A stretch of DNA of 40,718 nucleotides from Clostridia bacterium (GTDB lineage: Bacteria; Bacillota; Clostridia; Christensenellales; Aristaeellaceae). Numbering within the stretch: position 1 is the stretch's first letter; each line of letters begins with the position of its first letter. The position numbers and the translations under genes are program-made. Positions 8,019 to 16,217 of this stretch are shown here, piece after piece. The DNA is taken from positions 1-40,718 of the forward strand of contig JAFULL010000122.1 of assembly GCA_017473345.1 (NCBI GenBank), read 5' to 3'. The notes under the pieces were generated by a model. That model saw only the letters and a list, made by a program, of their open reading frames with translations. It was not told the origin of the DNA and searched no databases.

Positions 8019-9806
8019 TTAATCCTGCATAAGGGCTGCATTGGGGATGAACAGACGGCAGGGCTGGCCTTTCAGCGTGGTTTCAACATAGGCCCATTCG
8101 GTGCCCATGAAAGCCATCAGGTTGACCTCTGTACCGGCTTTCAGAGTTATAAGGGTCGTCTGACTGCGCAGCGGATCATCGGTAGCATCGGCATTTTTGC
8201 TCAGCCTGATCGGAATGGAGCAGAACTTGATCTGCGGGATGACGGTTTTTTTACCCACCGTCATGTCGTCAATATAGCCAATTCTGCCGCGTGAGCCGTT
8301 GCCTATGGCGTAGCTTACCAGCACCCAATTGCCATCCATACCGTAAATGGCAACGGTTTCATCGGTGGTTACCTGCGCGCCGTTTGCACTCCATGCCTTT
8401 TCGCTGGGAGCGCCGTATACCTTCAGGGTGCGCGCTTTTTCAAAAACAGCGTCAGGCAGCGGGGCAAGCACGGGCGCTTCCTTCAACGCAATCTCATACG
8501 GAGAAGGCGAAGGCGTGGGTGTGGGGGAAGGCGTAGGCGTGGGCGAAGGGGTAGGCGTGGGAGAGGGCGTAGGCGTAGGAGAAGCCGTAGGCGTAGGGGA
8601 AGGCGTGGGCGTCGGAGCGGGTGTTGGACTGGGAGTGACAAATTCCTCAGGGGCGACGCGTTCGCCCTGACGGTTGAGCACATAACCGCTCAGATCGCCG
8701 TCATCGTTCAGGGTAAAGGCGCTGTCGCTGCCAATATCGAGCACACCGGAAAGAACCTCACTGGACAGCACGCCATCTTCAACGGTATAGCCGCTTACCT
8801 GAACAGTCAGCAGTTTGCCGTCATCCGTAAACTGATAGTACACATCGCCTTCGCCGCCCAGCGGTTTCCACAGGCCATGAGTGAGTACATCCACCAGAAT
8901 GGAGTCACTCGCAGCCAAAGGCATAGGCGAAGGCGTAACCACAGGCGCCAGGGAAAAATCAGGATTGAGCGTTTCATCCGGGAAGGGAGTCACGGTAACG
9001 CGGGGGGGAAGCGTAGGCTGCGGAGCAGGTGTTGCGGCAACATAAACAGCAGTTGGACCGTCATCCGCATCCAGCACCGTCCCGGGTACGGCCGTGGCCT
9101 GCGCGCCGCCGCTGAGCATGTGGGACCATGTCAGGGGCAATTCCTCCCAGGGAATATCAACCACTGCTGCCTGTGCGCCAAGGGTGTTTTCAGCATAGAG
9201 CGTGCGAAGCGCTTTTTGGGTGATGTAATACGAATTGGGCAAAGGCAACAGGCCGCTGTCAGTGATCTTGTCCAGCAGAATGCCCTTTTCAGACGCTTTG
9301 GCAAAAACGGCATTGCAGATGGCCTCATCCACAACAGCAGCGGGCTCCTGAAACAGGTCTGCCACAGCAAGTTCGCGCTGGCCGTTAAGATCGACAATGC
9401 TGTAATGGAAAGAAATCTGTGAGGTTTCGGCACCGGCCGCCTGCGTGCGCGCAGAAGCTTCCACAGAGAGAATACCGTCAAAATCGAGGGAGATGCAGTA
9501 GCCGCCGCGAACGGCGTCCAGCCTGCCATCGGTATAGGCTGCGTCATCTGCCAGCTGCGTGTTGCTGGTAAGAGCCAGAATGGGATCGGTGATATTCTGC
9601 TTCAGGAACGCCTCGACAGACGGATCATCACAGGAAAAGGTGGGATAATCCACGGCAATGTTCTGTGTGGCAGTGGTCGTTTCAATATGATTGCGCAAAA
9701 TGGTCACACTGCCGTGGCGACCTTCTTCGGTCACAGACGGCTCTGTGGCCATGGCAGGACAGACGGCCAGCAGCAGAGCCAGCGTCAGAACCAGAAATCG
9801 TTTCAT
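8019..9806 (-). CDS. Secreted DUF3298-like protein with Pro-Thr-Ser linker and SH3-like C-terminus
   Basis: A 595-residue exported protein of unknown function. A Sec signal peptide ([20 protein letters not shown]) is followed by a region resembling DUF4163/DUF3298 as found in RsiV and PdaC ([20 protein letters not shown], then YYITQKAL and VDIPWEEL). A middle domain of about 100 residues comes next, then a long PTPSPTPT spacer encoded by imperfect hexanucleotide repeats near 8503-8632. The C-terminal part looks like two SH3-like modules ([40 protein letters not shown]), which in such proteins often bind cell wall. It sits 15 bases after the membrane-protein gene and 18 before the AAA+ gene. 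Domain names are by-eye resemblances. Confidence 0.7.
   Translation of the reverse strand: MKRFLVLTLALLLAVCPAMATEPSVTEEGRHGSVTILRNHIETTTATQNIAVDYPTFSCDDPSVEAFLKQNITDPILALTSNTQLADDAAYTDGRLDAVRGGYCISLDFDGILSVEASARTQAAGAETSQISFHYSIVDLNGQRELAVADLFQEPAAVVDEAICNAVFAKASEKGILLDKITDSGLLPLPNSYYITQKALRTLYAENTLGAQAAVVDIPWEELPLTWSHMLSGGAQATAVPGTVLDADDGPTAVYVAATPAPQPTLPPRVTVTPFPDETLNPDFSLAPVVTPSPMPLAASDSILVDVLTHGLWKPLGGEGDVYYQFTDDGKLLTVQVSGYTVEDGVLSSEVLSGVLDIGSDSAFTLNDDGDLSGYVLNRQGERVAPEEFVTPSPTPAPTPTPSPTPTASPTPTPSPTPTPSPTPTPSPTPTPSPSPYEIALKEAPVLAPLPDAVFEKARTLKVYGAPSEKAWSANGAQVTTDETVAIYGMDGNWVLVSYAIGNGSRGRIGYIDDMTVGKKTVIPQIKFCSIPIRLSKNADATDDPLRSQTTLITLKAGTEVNLMAFMGTEWAYVETTLKGQPCRLFIPNAALMQD
8503..8632 (-). 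repeat. Hexanucleotide-type coding repeats (Pro-Thr/Pro-Ser linker)
   Basis: On the plus strand GGCGTA, GGCGTG, GGCGAA and close variants recur in 6-base units, encoding alternating Pro-Thr and Pro-Ser pairs. The changes are mostly synonymous or Thr/Ser/Ala swaps, so the frame is kept. Such tracts often vary in length between strains. Confidence 0.8.
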
Positions 9807-9821
9807 CTCAGGTACCTCCGA

Positions 9822-11450
9822 TCAAAACTCGCCATCCAGACGGATAGGATAGGAAGACAGGGTGGACAGCGCCACGTATTCTCGCTGCCCGTTTTTCTCG
9901 AGGACAAAGGAATGGGAAAGCGGCTGCGGATAGCTGATGCCGCTGGCGGCGCAAATGGTCAGGCTTCCGGCAGGACCGTCCAGCGTTTTTGTTTCCCAGA
10001 CGATATCGCTGTCTACCGGGCGGATCGAATCATAGGCAAAATCATAATGCTGTTCGCCGCGTACAAACAGGCCGTACTTTCCAGTTTGACTGTCACAAAC
10101 CACCATGGCGTCACAATCGGGATAAATGCTGACTGCTGATGAATGCGCAATGGGGGCAGAGGTATCGGGCAGATGATACACAGAACCATCCGCCGTGTAG
10201 GTCATGGAACAGGCGGAACCAACAACATCCGTCATGTCATCACAGGCAAGCCAGCGGCTGACCGTGCCGTCAGCGCTAAGCACATACAGCAGATAACGCT
10301 GGTCGGTCGCACCAGTATCGACGTAAGCCAGTGTGTGGTCGCCAGTAAAGGGGAAGCTTCGCGCAAACCACAGCGGATTGATGAGCTCGCCACTGAGATT
10401 GACATAGTTGGAACTGCCGTCAGCCTCGCTTTCGACAATGGCCCAGCCCCGGTAGAGGGGATGCAGGAACACCTTTTCACCAAGCTGTGCTTCAATGTTG
10501 TCTGTACGTATTCTTGCCGCACCCTTGGCGGTGATCAGATAAGGAGACTGAGCAACGTAAAAGCCGCCGTCCTGAGGGAGCAGATCCTGCGGGCCAAGCC
10601 CCTCAAAATAGTTCAGCAGCCTGCCTTCGGCAGAGGTGAATACATAGAAATCGTAAGTGCCGTTCGCACGCTGATTGCGGGTTATAATGTTTGCATCAGT
10701 TACGGCAAAAGTTTCCATGTCCAGCGTACCGCTCAGATGACTGATGGCCGAACGGGTACCGTCGGCTACTTCAGTCTTTTGGGCCGCATCGTAAGCCTTG
10801 ACAGGTTCAGGTGTTACAACGGCCTGAAAAGGTTCTTCCGTAGGTTCGATGATCAGTTCATCCAGCCCTGTCATTTCCATCAGCGGCTCGCGAAAAAACC
10901 ATGCTGCACCGCAAAGTACAGCCAGAACCAGCAAAATGATGAGCAGGTTGCGCAGCGCATGCCGATGCTTTCTGGACGTGCGTTTTTCCTCCTGCACCTG
11001 ATAGCCAAGTTCGCTTTCGGAGATCAGTTCTTCTGTATCATCATCCCAGCTGACGCTGCGCGTATGATAAACGTTGCCGGCAGCGCCTGTGTCTTCCACT
11101 TCTTCATCCGCCCAGTTATCATCCAGATACTGGTCCATCTTGGGCGGCGGAGCAAAAGCAGGCTCGGCATCCACTTCCTGACCGGCAGCCTCACGGCTGT
11201 AATAAGCCGAGAAATCAGTCTCGTTGGGCGTATAGCCGGACCATTCAGTCGTTTCGGTCTCTTTGTTGGGTGTATAACCGTTCCATTCATCGACCGGTTC
11301 TTCATTGGGCATATAACTGGCAAAGTTTTCCGTCTGCACGGAAACGTCAGGCTGCTCCTCGGCAGGAGCAAACTCACGCATGGAATAAATGTGCTGCGCA
11401 CGTTCTGCGCGGCGCAAACGCCCTCTGTGGACGGAGTGATTCTCAGACAT
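9822..11450 (-). CDS. Single-pass membrane protein with acidic YxPN-repeat cytoplasmic tail
   Basis: A 542-residue protein I do not recognise. Residues 1-160 are acidic and contain a short repeated motif (SYMPNEE, NGYTPNKE, SGYTPNET, about 13-17 residues apart). A basic stretch KRTSRKHRH precedes one transmembrane helix at about 168-186, predicting an inside N-terminus and a long extracellular C-terminal domain. That domain has repeated aromatic strands (YDFYVFTSAEGRLLNYF, YLLYVLSADGTVSRWLA, GKYGLFVRGEQHYDFAYDSI) reminiscent of WG-repeat or propeller sensors. It is the first gene of the operon with the secreted protein and the AAA+ ATPase and has its own promoter. GAGGTG precedes the ATG. Confidence 0.7.
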   Translation of the reverse strand: MSENHSVHRGRLRRAERAQHIYSMREFAPAEEQPDVSVQTENFASYMPNEEPVDEWNGYTPNKETETTEWSGYTPNETDFSAYYSREAAGQEVDAEPAFAPPPKMDQYLDDNWADEEVEDTGAAGNVYHTRSVSWDDDTEELISESELGYQVQEEKRTSRKHRHALRNLLIILLVLAVLCGAAWFFREPLMEMTGLDELIIEPTEEPFQAVVTPEPVKAYDAAQKTEVADGTRSAISHLSGTLDMETFAVTDANIITRNQRANGTYDFYVFTSAEGRLLNYFEGLGPQDLLPQDGGFYVAQSPYLITAKGAARIRTDNIEAQLGEKVFLHPLYRGWAIVESEADGSSNYVNLSGELINPLWFARSFPFTGDHTLAYVDTGATDQRYLLYVLSADGTVSRWLACDDMTDVVGSACSMTYTADGSVYHLPDTSAPIAHSSAVSIYPDCDAMVVCDSQTGKYGLFVRGEQHYDFAYDSIRPVDSDIVWETKTLDGPAGSLTICAASGISYPQPLSHSFVLEKNGQREYVALSTLSSYPIRLDGEF

Positions 11451-11488
11451 TCTGACACCTCAAAACAGGGAAAAATTCTGCAACTTAA

Positions 11489-11517
11489 AAGATAACACGA
11501 AAAGGCCTATGCGTCAA
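11489..11517 (-). promoter_or_regulatory. Promoter of the envelope/AAA+ operon
   Basis: On the minus strand TTGACG (11512-11517), a 17-base spacer and TATCTT (11489-11494), about 40 bases upstream of the ATG at 11450. Confidence 0.65.
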
Positions 11518-11525
11518 GAAAACAG

Positions 11526-11551
11526 AAAAAGGGACCGGTTTTTCCGGTCCC
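11526..11551 (-). terminator. Terminator after the epimerase-like gene
   Basis: An 8-bp GC-rich stem (11531-11538 with 11544-11551) is followed on the minus strand by TTTTTCTGTTT, about 20 bases past the stop at 11575. Confidence 0.8.
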
Positions 11552-11574
11552 TCTATAGCGTGACATTGCTGTGG

Positions 11575-12597
11575 TTAACCCATGTAGATGGGCATGCCAG
11601 CGATCATGTTTTCGTACTTTTCAATGACCTCATCGCACCATGCATCAAAACGGGGATCAGGCGTCTGACATTCCTCGTGGGAATAGATATATTCCAGCGC
11701 TTCACGCACTCCCTGATCAAAACGGATCGTGGCGTTGAACTGGGGAACAGCGCGCTTGATCTTGGTGTTGTCAAACAGCACGGTGTTGCTCTTGTCGCCG
11801 GTCAGTGCGCCGACCCATTCGGGGCTGAGCATGCCAAGCGTTTCGCTGGCAATGTGAACCATTTTGACCTCTTTGTCCATCACACGTCCGATAGCTTCAT
11901 AGATCTGGTTCCAGGTCAGGCTTTCATCGCTCGTGATGTGGAAAATTTCGCCCATCGCATGCGCATTGCCCATCAGGCCTTCAAAAGCAACGGCAAAGTC
12001 GCGGCTGTGCGTTACGGTCCAGAGGGTTGCGCCGTCGCCGGGAACAATGATCTTTTTCCCCTGGCGGATGCGTTCCAGCACCTGATAGCTGCCGTAAGTC
12101 CCATGCAGGGCAACGGGAACACTGCGTTCGCAGTAGGTGTGGCTGGGACGTACGATGGTCACAGGGAAAAGATGATCGTGATAAGCCTTCATGAGCACAT
12201 CTTCACAGGCGATCTTGTTGCGGCTGTACTCCCAGTAGGGGTTATGAAGGGGCGTACCTTCGGTGATCCACGGAGAGGAAAGCGGCTTCTGGTAGGCGGA
12301 AGCGGAGCTGATGAAAATGTATTGCTGCGTTTTGCCGGTAAACAGGCGGATGTCGCGCTCCACATGCTCCGGAGTGAAGGCGATGAAGTCGGCCACCACG
12401 TCGAAGGTTTCGTCGCCCAGAACACTGGTGACGGCCTGCTCGTCATGGATATCTGCGCACAGCACGCGCGCGCCTTCCGGTACACGGATGGAGGCGTTTC
12501 CGCGGTTAAGCAGGGTAAGATCCCAGCCTTTCTGAACGCAGAGCTTTGAAATTTCAGTGCTGATGGTACCGGTGCCGCCGATAAACAATGCTTTCAT
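11575..12597 (-). CDS. NAD-dependent epimerase/dehydratase-like protein
   Basis: A 340-residue extended short-chain dehydrogenase/reductase. The N-terminal nucleotide-binding motif is KALFIGGTGTISTEI (GGTGxIS, an atypical variant of GxxGxxG that occurs in the CSP41/isoflavone-reductase-like branch). The catalytic region has SSASAYQ, and WEYSRNK provides the YxxxK pair. The C-terminal part (HITSDESLTWNQIYEAIGRVM, AVPQFNATIRFDQGVREALEYI) is typical of bacterial proteins annotated as NAD-dependent epimerases. The substrate is unknown. I chose ATG 12597, with AAAGGAGAACC just upstream; the frame extends 16 codons further without support. It is the last gene of the operon after pepT. Confidence 0.82.
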   Translation of the reverse strand: MKALFIGGTGTISTEISKLCVQKGWDLTLLNRGNASIRVPEGARVLCADIHDEQAVTSVLGDETFDVVADFIAFTPEHVERDIRLFTGKTQQYIFISSASAYQKPLSSPWITEGTPLHNPYWEYSRNKIACEDVLMKAYHDHLFPVTIVRPSHTYCERSVPVALHGTYGSYQVLERIRQGKKIIVPGDGATLWTVTHSRDFAVAFEGLMGNAHAMGEIFHITSDESLTWNQIYEAIGRVMDKEVKMVHIASETLGMLSPEWVGALTGDKSNTVLFDNTKIKRAVPQFNATIRFDQGVREALEYIYSHEECQTPDPRFDAWCDEVIEKYENMIAGMPIYMG

Positions 12598-12613
12598 GAT
12601 GGTTCTCCTTTCA

Positions 12614-13831
12614 TCAGTTGCGGGGACCGCAGATGAGTTCTGCAAGCATGGTCACGCAGGCATCCATGTCTTCTGCAGCAATGTGTTCAAACGGGCCGTG
12701 GTAGGCATATCCGCCGGTGCACAGGTTGGGGCAGGGCAGGCCTCTGTAGCTGAGCTGAGCGCCGTCGGTGCCGCCGCGTGCAGCAATGTCGTGGGGCTCC
12801 ATTCCGGCAATCTTCATGGCCTTGCGGGCATTTTCGATCAGGAAGAAGCAGGGTTCGATCATCTCGCGCATGTTGCGGTACTGCTCGCGCAGGGTCAGTT
12901 TGACAGTGCCTTCGCCCCAGCGATGGTTGAGGATCTTTTCGATGTGCTTAAGCTGCTGCTTGCGCCCTTCGAAGCGTTCGGCACTGTGGTCGCGCACGAT
13001 GTAGACCAGCCTGGCCTTCATGGCGTCGCCCTGCATGTCGCACAGATGGAAGAAACCCTCGAAACCCTCGGTATCGCGCGGGGTTTCACAGGAGGGGAGC
13101 ATGCTGTTGAACTCCATGGCGACCAGACAGGGGTTAATGAGCATATCCTTGGAGGTGCCGGGATGCACGCTTACGCCGGTCACATCCACCACAGCCTCGC
13201 AGGCGTTAAAGTTTTCATAGGACAGGCTGCCCACTGCGCCGCCGTCGACGGTGTAGGCATACTTTGCGCCAAATCCTTCTACGTCAAAATGGAGAACGCC
13301 CAGACCGATCTCCTCATCCGGGGTAAAGGCTACGGCGATTTTGCCGTGCGCTCGGCCGCTTTGGATGATCTGCTCGCAGGCAGTGAGAATTTCGGCCACG
13401 CCGGCTTTGTCGTCAGCGCCCAGCAGGGTAGTACCGTCCGTGGTGATGAGTGTTTTGCCCACAAGCTTTTTCAGCCCCGGGAACTGCGCGGGGGAAAGCA
13501 CGTCGCCTGTGCCCTTGAGCACCACGTCGCCGCCATCGTAATCGGGAATGATCTGGGGCTTGACGTCAATGCCGTTAAACGCAGGGGCCGTATCCATGTG
13601 CGCGATCAGGCCAAGACAGGGCAGTTCCTCCATGCCAGGCGTCGCGGGCAGATCGCCGTAGACAAAGCAATCGTCGGTCAGGCGCACATTGGCAAAGCCG
13701 ATCTGACGCATTTCATCTGCCAGAACGCGGGCCAGATCAAACTGGCACTGACTGGAGGGCGTAACACCGGAAGTTTCGCAGGCAGGCGTGGAGATAGCTA
13801 CATAGCGCAGCAGACGTTCGTAGGCTCTCAT
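12614..13831 (-). CDS. pepT: Peptidase T (tripeptide aminopeptidase)
   Basis: A cytosolic M20B di-zinc aminopeptidase that removes the N-terminal residue of tripeptides. Metal-site and catalytic blocks are all present: IAHMDTAP (His and Asp), LLGADDKAG, the TPDEEIG catalytic glutamates, VHPGTSK in the lid domain, RGGTDGAQLSYRGLPCPN, and GGYAYHGPFEH near the C-terminus. Similarity to E. coli PepT is high along the length (405 residues). An in-frame ATG at 13840 overlaps the AAAGG site, so ATG 13831 with AAAGGA about 9 bases upstream is preferred. It lies 21 bases downstream of an EamA transporter gene and 16 upstream of the epimerase-like gene. Confidence 0.95.
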   Translation of the reverse strand: MRAYERLLRYVAISTPACETSGVTPSSQCQFDLARVLADEMRQIGFANVRLTDDCFVYGDLPATPGMEELPCLGLIAHMDTAPAFNGIDVKPQIIPDYDGGDVVLKGTGDVLSPAQFPGLKKLVGKTLITTDGTTLLGADDKAGVAEILTACEQIIQSGRAHGKIAVAFTPDEEIGLGVLHFDVEGFGAKYAYTVDGGAVGSLSYENFNACEAVVDVTGVSVHPGTSKDMLINPCLVAMEFNSMLPSCETPRDTEGFEGFFHLCDMQGDAMKARLVYIVRDHSAERFEGRKQQLKHIEKILNHRWGEGTVKLTLREQYRNMREMIEPCFFLIENARKAMKIAGMEPHDIAARGGTDGAQLSYRGLPCPNLCTGGYAYHGPFEHIAAEDMDACVTMLAELICGPRN

Positions 13832-13852
13832 GGGGATCATCCTTTCTGTATA

Positions 13853-14722
13853 TCAGCGTTTTGAATGTTTGACAGGAAACAGCTCGCTCACGAGCATTGC
13901 ACCAAGGACCAGCACAGCACCCGCAGCGCCAAGCATCGTCATGGGCTCGCCAAGCACGAATACACTCAGCAGCAGCGCAACCACCGGGTCCAGATAGCTG
14001 AACAGGGCAACAGTCTGCGCATTCAGCTTTTGCAGCGATGCAAAATACATGGCGTAGGTGATACCCGTATGAACGATGGCCACAATCAGCAGCATGGCAA
14101 GTCCGGTCGGTTCAAGTGCAAGCGAAGTCAGGTTTTCAGTAAGCAGCACATATGGCAGCAGAACGATTGCGGCAACTCCCAGCTGGGCAATGGTGGTGTC
14201 AAAGCTGGAAATGCCGCTGAGACGTTTGTTAAACAGAACGACCGTGGCATACAAAACGGCTGCGCCCAAGCCAAGCGCAACGCCTGCCGGGCTGAAGGAT
14301 GCGCCCCCTTCCAGCACGCCGGAAACCAGTATCATGCCAAGCAGCGCAACAGAGGCGCAAGCAGCCTTGAAGGGCGTCAGCTTTTCCTTCAGCACGATGG
14401 GAGAGGCGATCACCACAAAGATCGCGCTGAAGTAGTAGCACAGTGTGGCTACGGCAACGGTCGTATAGCGATAGGCTTCAAACAGAAGGATCCAGTTAAA
14501 GCCCATGGCAGTACCGGTCAAAGCCAGGGTTTTGATGTTGCGGCGGATACTCTTCAGGTCGGGCTTCTGCTTTTTGACCAGCAGCACGCCGAGCAGAAAC
14601 AAGGTACCGATCAGCGCGCGTACCAGCGCGATCATGCTGGAGGGCAGGGGAATCATGCGCACAAACAGACCGATGGTACCAAAGATAAACATCGACAGGA
14701 ACAGTTGCAGTTTGGCGTTCAT
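13853..14722 (-). CDS. EamA/DMT-family transporter
   Basis: A 289-residue inner-membrane carrier of the drug/metabolite transporter superfamily, with ten predicted helices arranged as two EamA repeats. The first repeat begins at MNAKLQLFLSMFIFGTIG and ends near the LKEKLTPFKA segment, and the second ends with LGEPMTMLGAAGAVLVLGAML; both carry the (L)(K/G)E(K/P)xT motif typical of the family. Such proteins export amino acids, metabolites or drugs; the substrate cannot be assigned. The ribosome binding site is poor (GAAAGAAGAA). It lies in the HAD-EamA-pepT-epimerase cluster, where transport of peptide breakdown products would make sense but is only inference. Confidence 0.88.
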   Translation of the reverse strand: MNAKLQLFLSMFIFGTIGLFVRMIPLPSSMIALVRALIGTLFLLGVLLVKKQKPDLKSIRRNIKTLALTGTAMGFNWILLFEAYRYTTVAVATLCYYFSAIFVVIASPIVLKEKLTPFKAACASVALLGMILVSGVLEGGASFSPAGVALGLGAAVLYATVVLFNKRLSGISSFDTTIAQLGVAAIVLLPYVLLTENLTSLALEPTGLAMLLIVAIVHTGITYAMYFASLQKLNAQTVALFSYLDPVVALLLSVFVLGEPMTMLGAAGAVLVLGAMLVSELFPVKHSKR

Positions 14723-14753
14723 AAATCAAGTTCTTCTTTCGGATGAAAATGGG

Positions 14754-15383
14754 TCAGAACAGCTGCAGCAGCTGCACAAGATTGGTAATGATATGGTTGG
14801 GCGTGTCAGAAGAGGAAAGCGGAGCCTGCAATGCGCCAAATCCCTGTTTAAGCCACACGGTATGCATGCCCAAAAGTTTTGCAGGCTGAATATCATTATC
14901 CAGTCTGTCGCCCACCATCACAGCTTGTGCAGATGGGCAACTTGTTTTTTGCAGCGCTGCTTCAAACAAACGTGGATCCGGTTTCATGAGTTGGTAATCC
15001 CATGAAGAGACAACAAGCGAAAGAAATGGCAACAGTTTCCAACTGGACAGTCGTTGTTCAAGCCCGGCGGACTGATTGGCGATTATTCCCAGACTGTATT
15101 TTTGGGGCAGTTCTTTCAGCACTGTAATCGTTTCAGGGTAAAGTTTTTCCAAGGAATGACGATAAGGTGCAACTGCTTGCAGACCATATTTTTGGATGAA
15201 ATTGCGATACTGTGGTTTGCGTTCGACCGTGTTTTGGGCGACCTCCTGCCGAATGATTTCCGGCGTCAGCCCAAGAGCAATGGCTTCGGCTGTCTGAGCC
15301 TGTTCTTCAAAACGACGTTGCCACACATCATCTTCATTGATCAGGGTATAACCAACGTCAAAAAAGATCCAGCGGATTGACAT
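14754..15383 (-). CDS. HAD-superfamily hydrolase (subfamily IA-like)
   Basis: A 209-residue cytosolic phosphatase-like protein. Motif I is WIFFDVGYTLINEDD; its second catalytic position (DxD in the classical form) reads D-V-G-Y, the DVGxTL variant common in HAD-IA hydrolases. A helical cap follows, then the motif II region LGIIANQSAG, a lysine in SSWDYQLMKPDPRLFEAAL and motif IV VGDRLDNDIQPAKLLGM. The DVG variant is seen in house-cleaning nucleotidases and phosphatases; the substrate is unknown. ATG 15383 is chosen because AAAGGA is 8 bases upstream; the ATG two codons earlier is too close. A terminator hairpin precedes the gene. Confidence 0.83.
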   Translation of the reverse strand: MSIRWIFFDVGYTLINEDDVWQRRFEEQAQTAEAIALGLTPEIIRQEVAQNTVERKPQYRNFIQKYGLQAVAPYRHSLEKLYPETITVLKELPQKYSLGIIANQSAGLEQRLSSWKLLPFLSLVVSSWDYQLMKPDPRLFEAALQKTSCPSAQAVMVGDRLDNDIQPAKLLGMHTVWLKQGFGALQAPLSSSDTPNHIITNLVQLLQLF

Positions 15384-15403
15384 GCACATTATCCTTTATG
15401 ACA

Positions 15404-15445
15404 AAAGCCGTCCGCCGCATGCGAATCCATGCAGCAGACGGCTTT
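15404..15445 (-). terminator. Terminator after the CofE-like gene
   Basis: A long stem (about 15 bp with G-U pairs) of GCCGTC...GACGGC type followed by TTTTGTC on the minus strand, starting just past the stop codon at 15453. Confidence 0.75.
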
Positions 15446-15452
15446 GGCAGGC

Positions 15453-16199
15453 TTATTTGACAGGACGGATCAGGATCAGGGGAGTCAGCTCGTCGCCCTG
15501 GCCGCTGGGGTTGTCCGCCATGGCGTCCTGAATCTGCTCGTCAGTGAGGGGGAAGTCCTTGTTTTGGCCCAGCTGGTCGCGCTGCAGGTCGTTGGCGTCC
15601 ATCAGAACGACAGGAATGCCCGTTTCCTTGTACAGCTGCTCACACAGCTCATTGGGGTTGTCGGGGTTGATGAGCGCAAGCTCATGGTACAGCTGGAAGC
15701 TGGAGCGGGTGTAGAAGCCGTCGATGCCGGCAACGCCATGACCGCACACGCGCCAGAACACGCCGTGCATGCCGAAAAGCTTCGTCACAGCGCTCAGCGC
15801 AGCAGCCAGCAGCACGCGGGGCAGACCGCAGATGTCGATGATCATCTGCATCTTGTAGGGCTCATGCGCGCCGACACCGGTGGTGTTGATACCAGCAAAG
15901 CGCCACAGCAGATTGGCCCAGAAGCCGGGCTTGACCTGCTCGCGGGTCTTTACGGACTTGACGCACATGCACATGACCTTGGCGCCAAAAGACAGCATGT
16001 CGCCTTCCTGATACAGGGGACGCACATACTTTTCCACAAGCTCTTTCTGGCTTTCGCCTACCTGAACAAAGTGGGTCTGGATGGCATAGCGGTCGTATTT
16101 GCGGCCGTCCTTGCCTTCGATGGTGCCGCGGTCAAAATAGACGACGCCGTTTTCCTCGCGGCGCTGCTCCTCCAGATTGCGGGAAGGAATGATGCCCAT
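15453..16199 (-). CDS. CofE (coenzyme F420-0:L-glutamate ligase)-like protein
   Basis: A 248-residue protein resembling the F420-0 gamma-glutamyl ligase-like proteins seen in Clostridia. Supporting blocks, judged by eye, are IQTHFVQVGE, EGDMLSFGAKVMCM, IIDICGLPRVLLAAALSAVTKLFG, FWRVCGHGVAGIDGFY, and the acidic VVLMDANDL followed by DNPSGQGDELTPLILIRP. True CofE adds glutamates to F420-0 with GTP. No F420 biosynthesis gene is visible nearby and most Clostridia are not known to make F420, so the native reaction is unclear. Start ATG 16199 has GGAGGCG upstream; an in-frame TTG at 16214 would lie on that site. It is downstream of the helicase by 18 bases. Confidence 0.65.
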   Translation of the reverse strand: MGIIPSRNLEEQRREENGVVYFDRGTIEGKDGRKYDRYAIQTHFVQVGESQKELVEKYVRPLYQEGDMLSFGAKVMCMCVKSVKTREQVKPGFWANLLWRFAGINTTGVGAHEPYKMQMIIDICGLPRVLLAAALSAVTKLFGMHGVFWRVCGHGVAGIDGFYTRSSFQLYHELALINPDNPNELCEQLYKETGIPVVLMDANDLQRDQLGQNKDFPLTDEQIQDAMADNPSGQGDELTPLILIRPVK

Positions 16200-16217
16200 G
16201 GAATTCGCCTCCAAATG

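Noticed and set aside
8503-8632. Repeated units that might suggest a CRISPR array or minisatellite
   Set aside because: The units are 6 bases, imperfect and contiguous, with no spacers, and keep the reading frame of a Pro-Thr linker.
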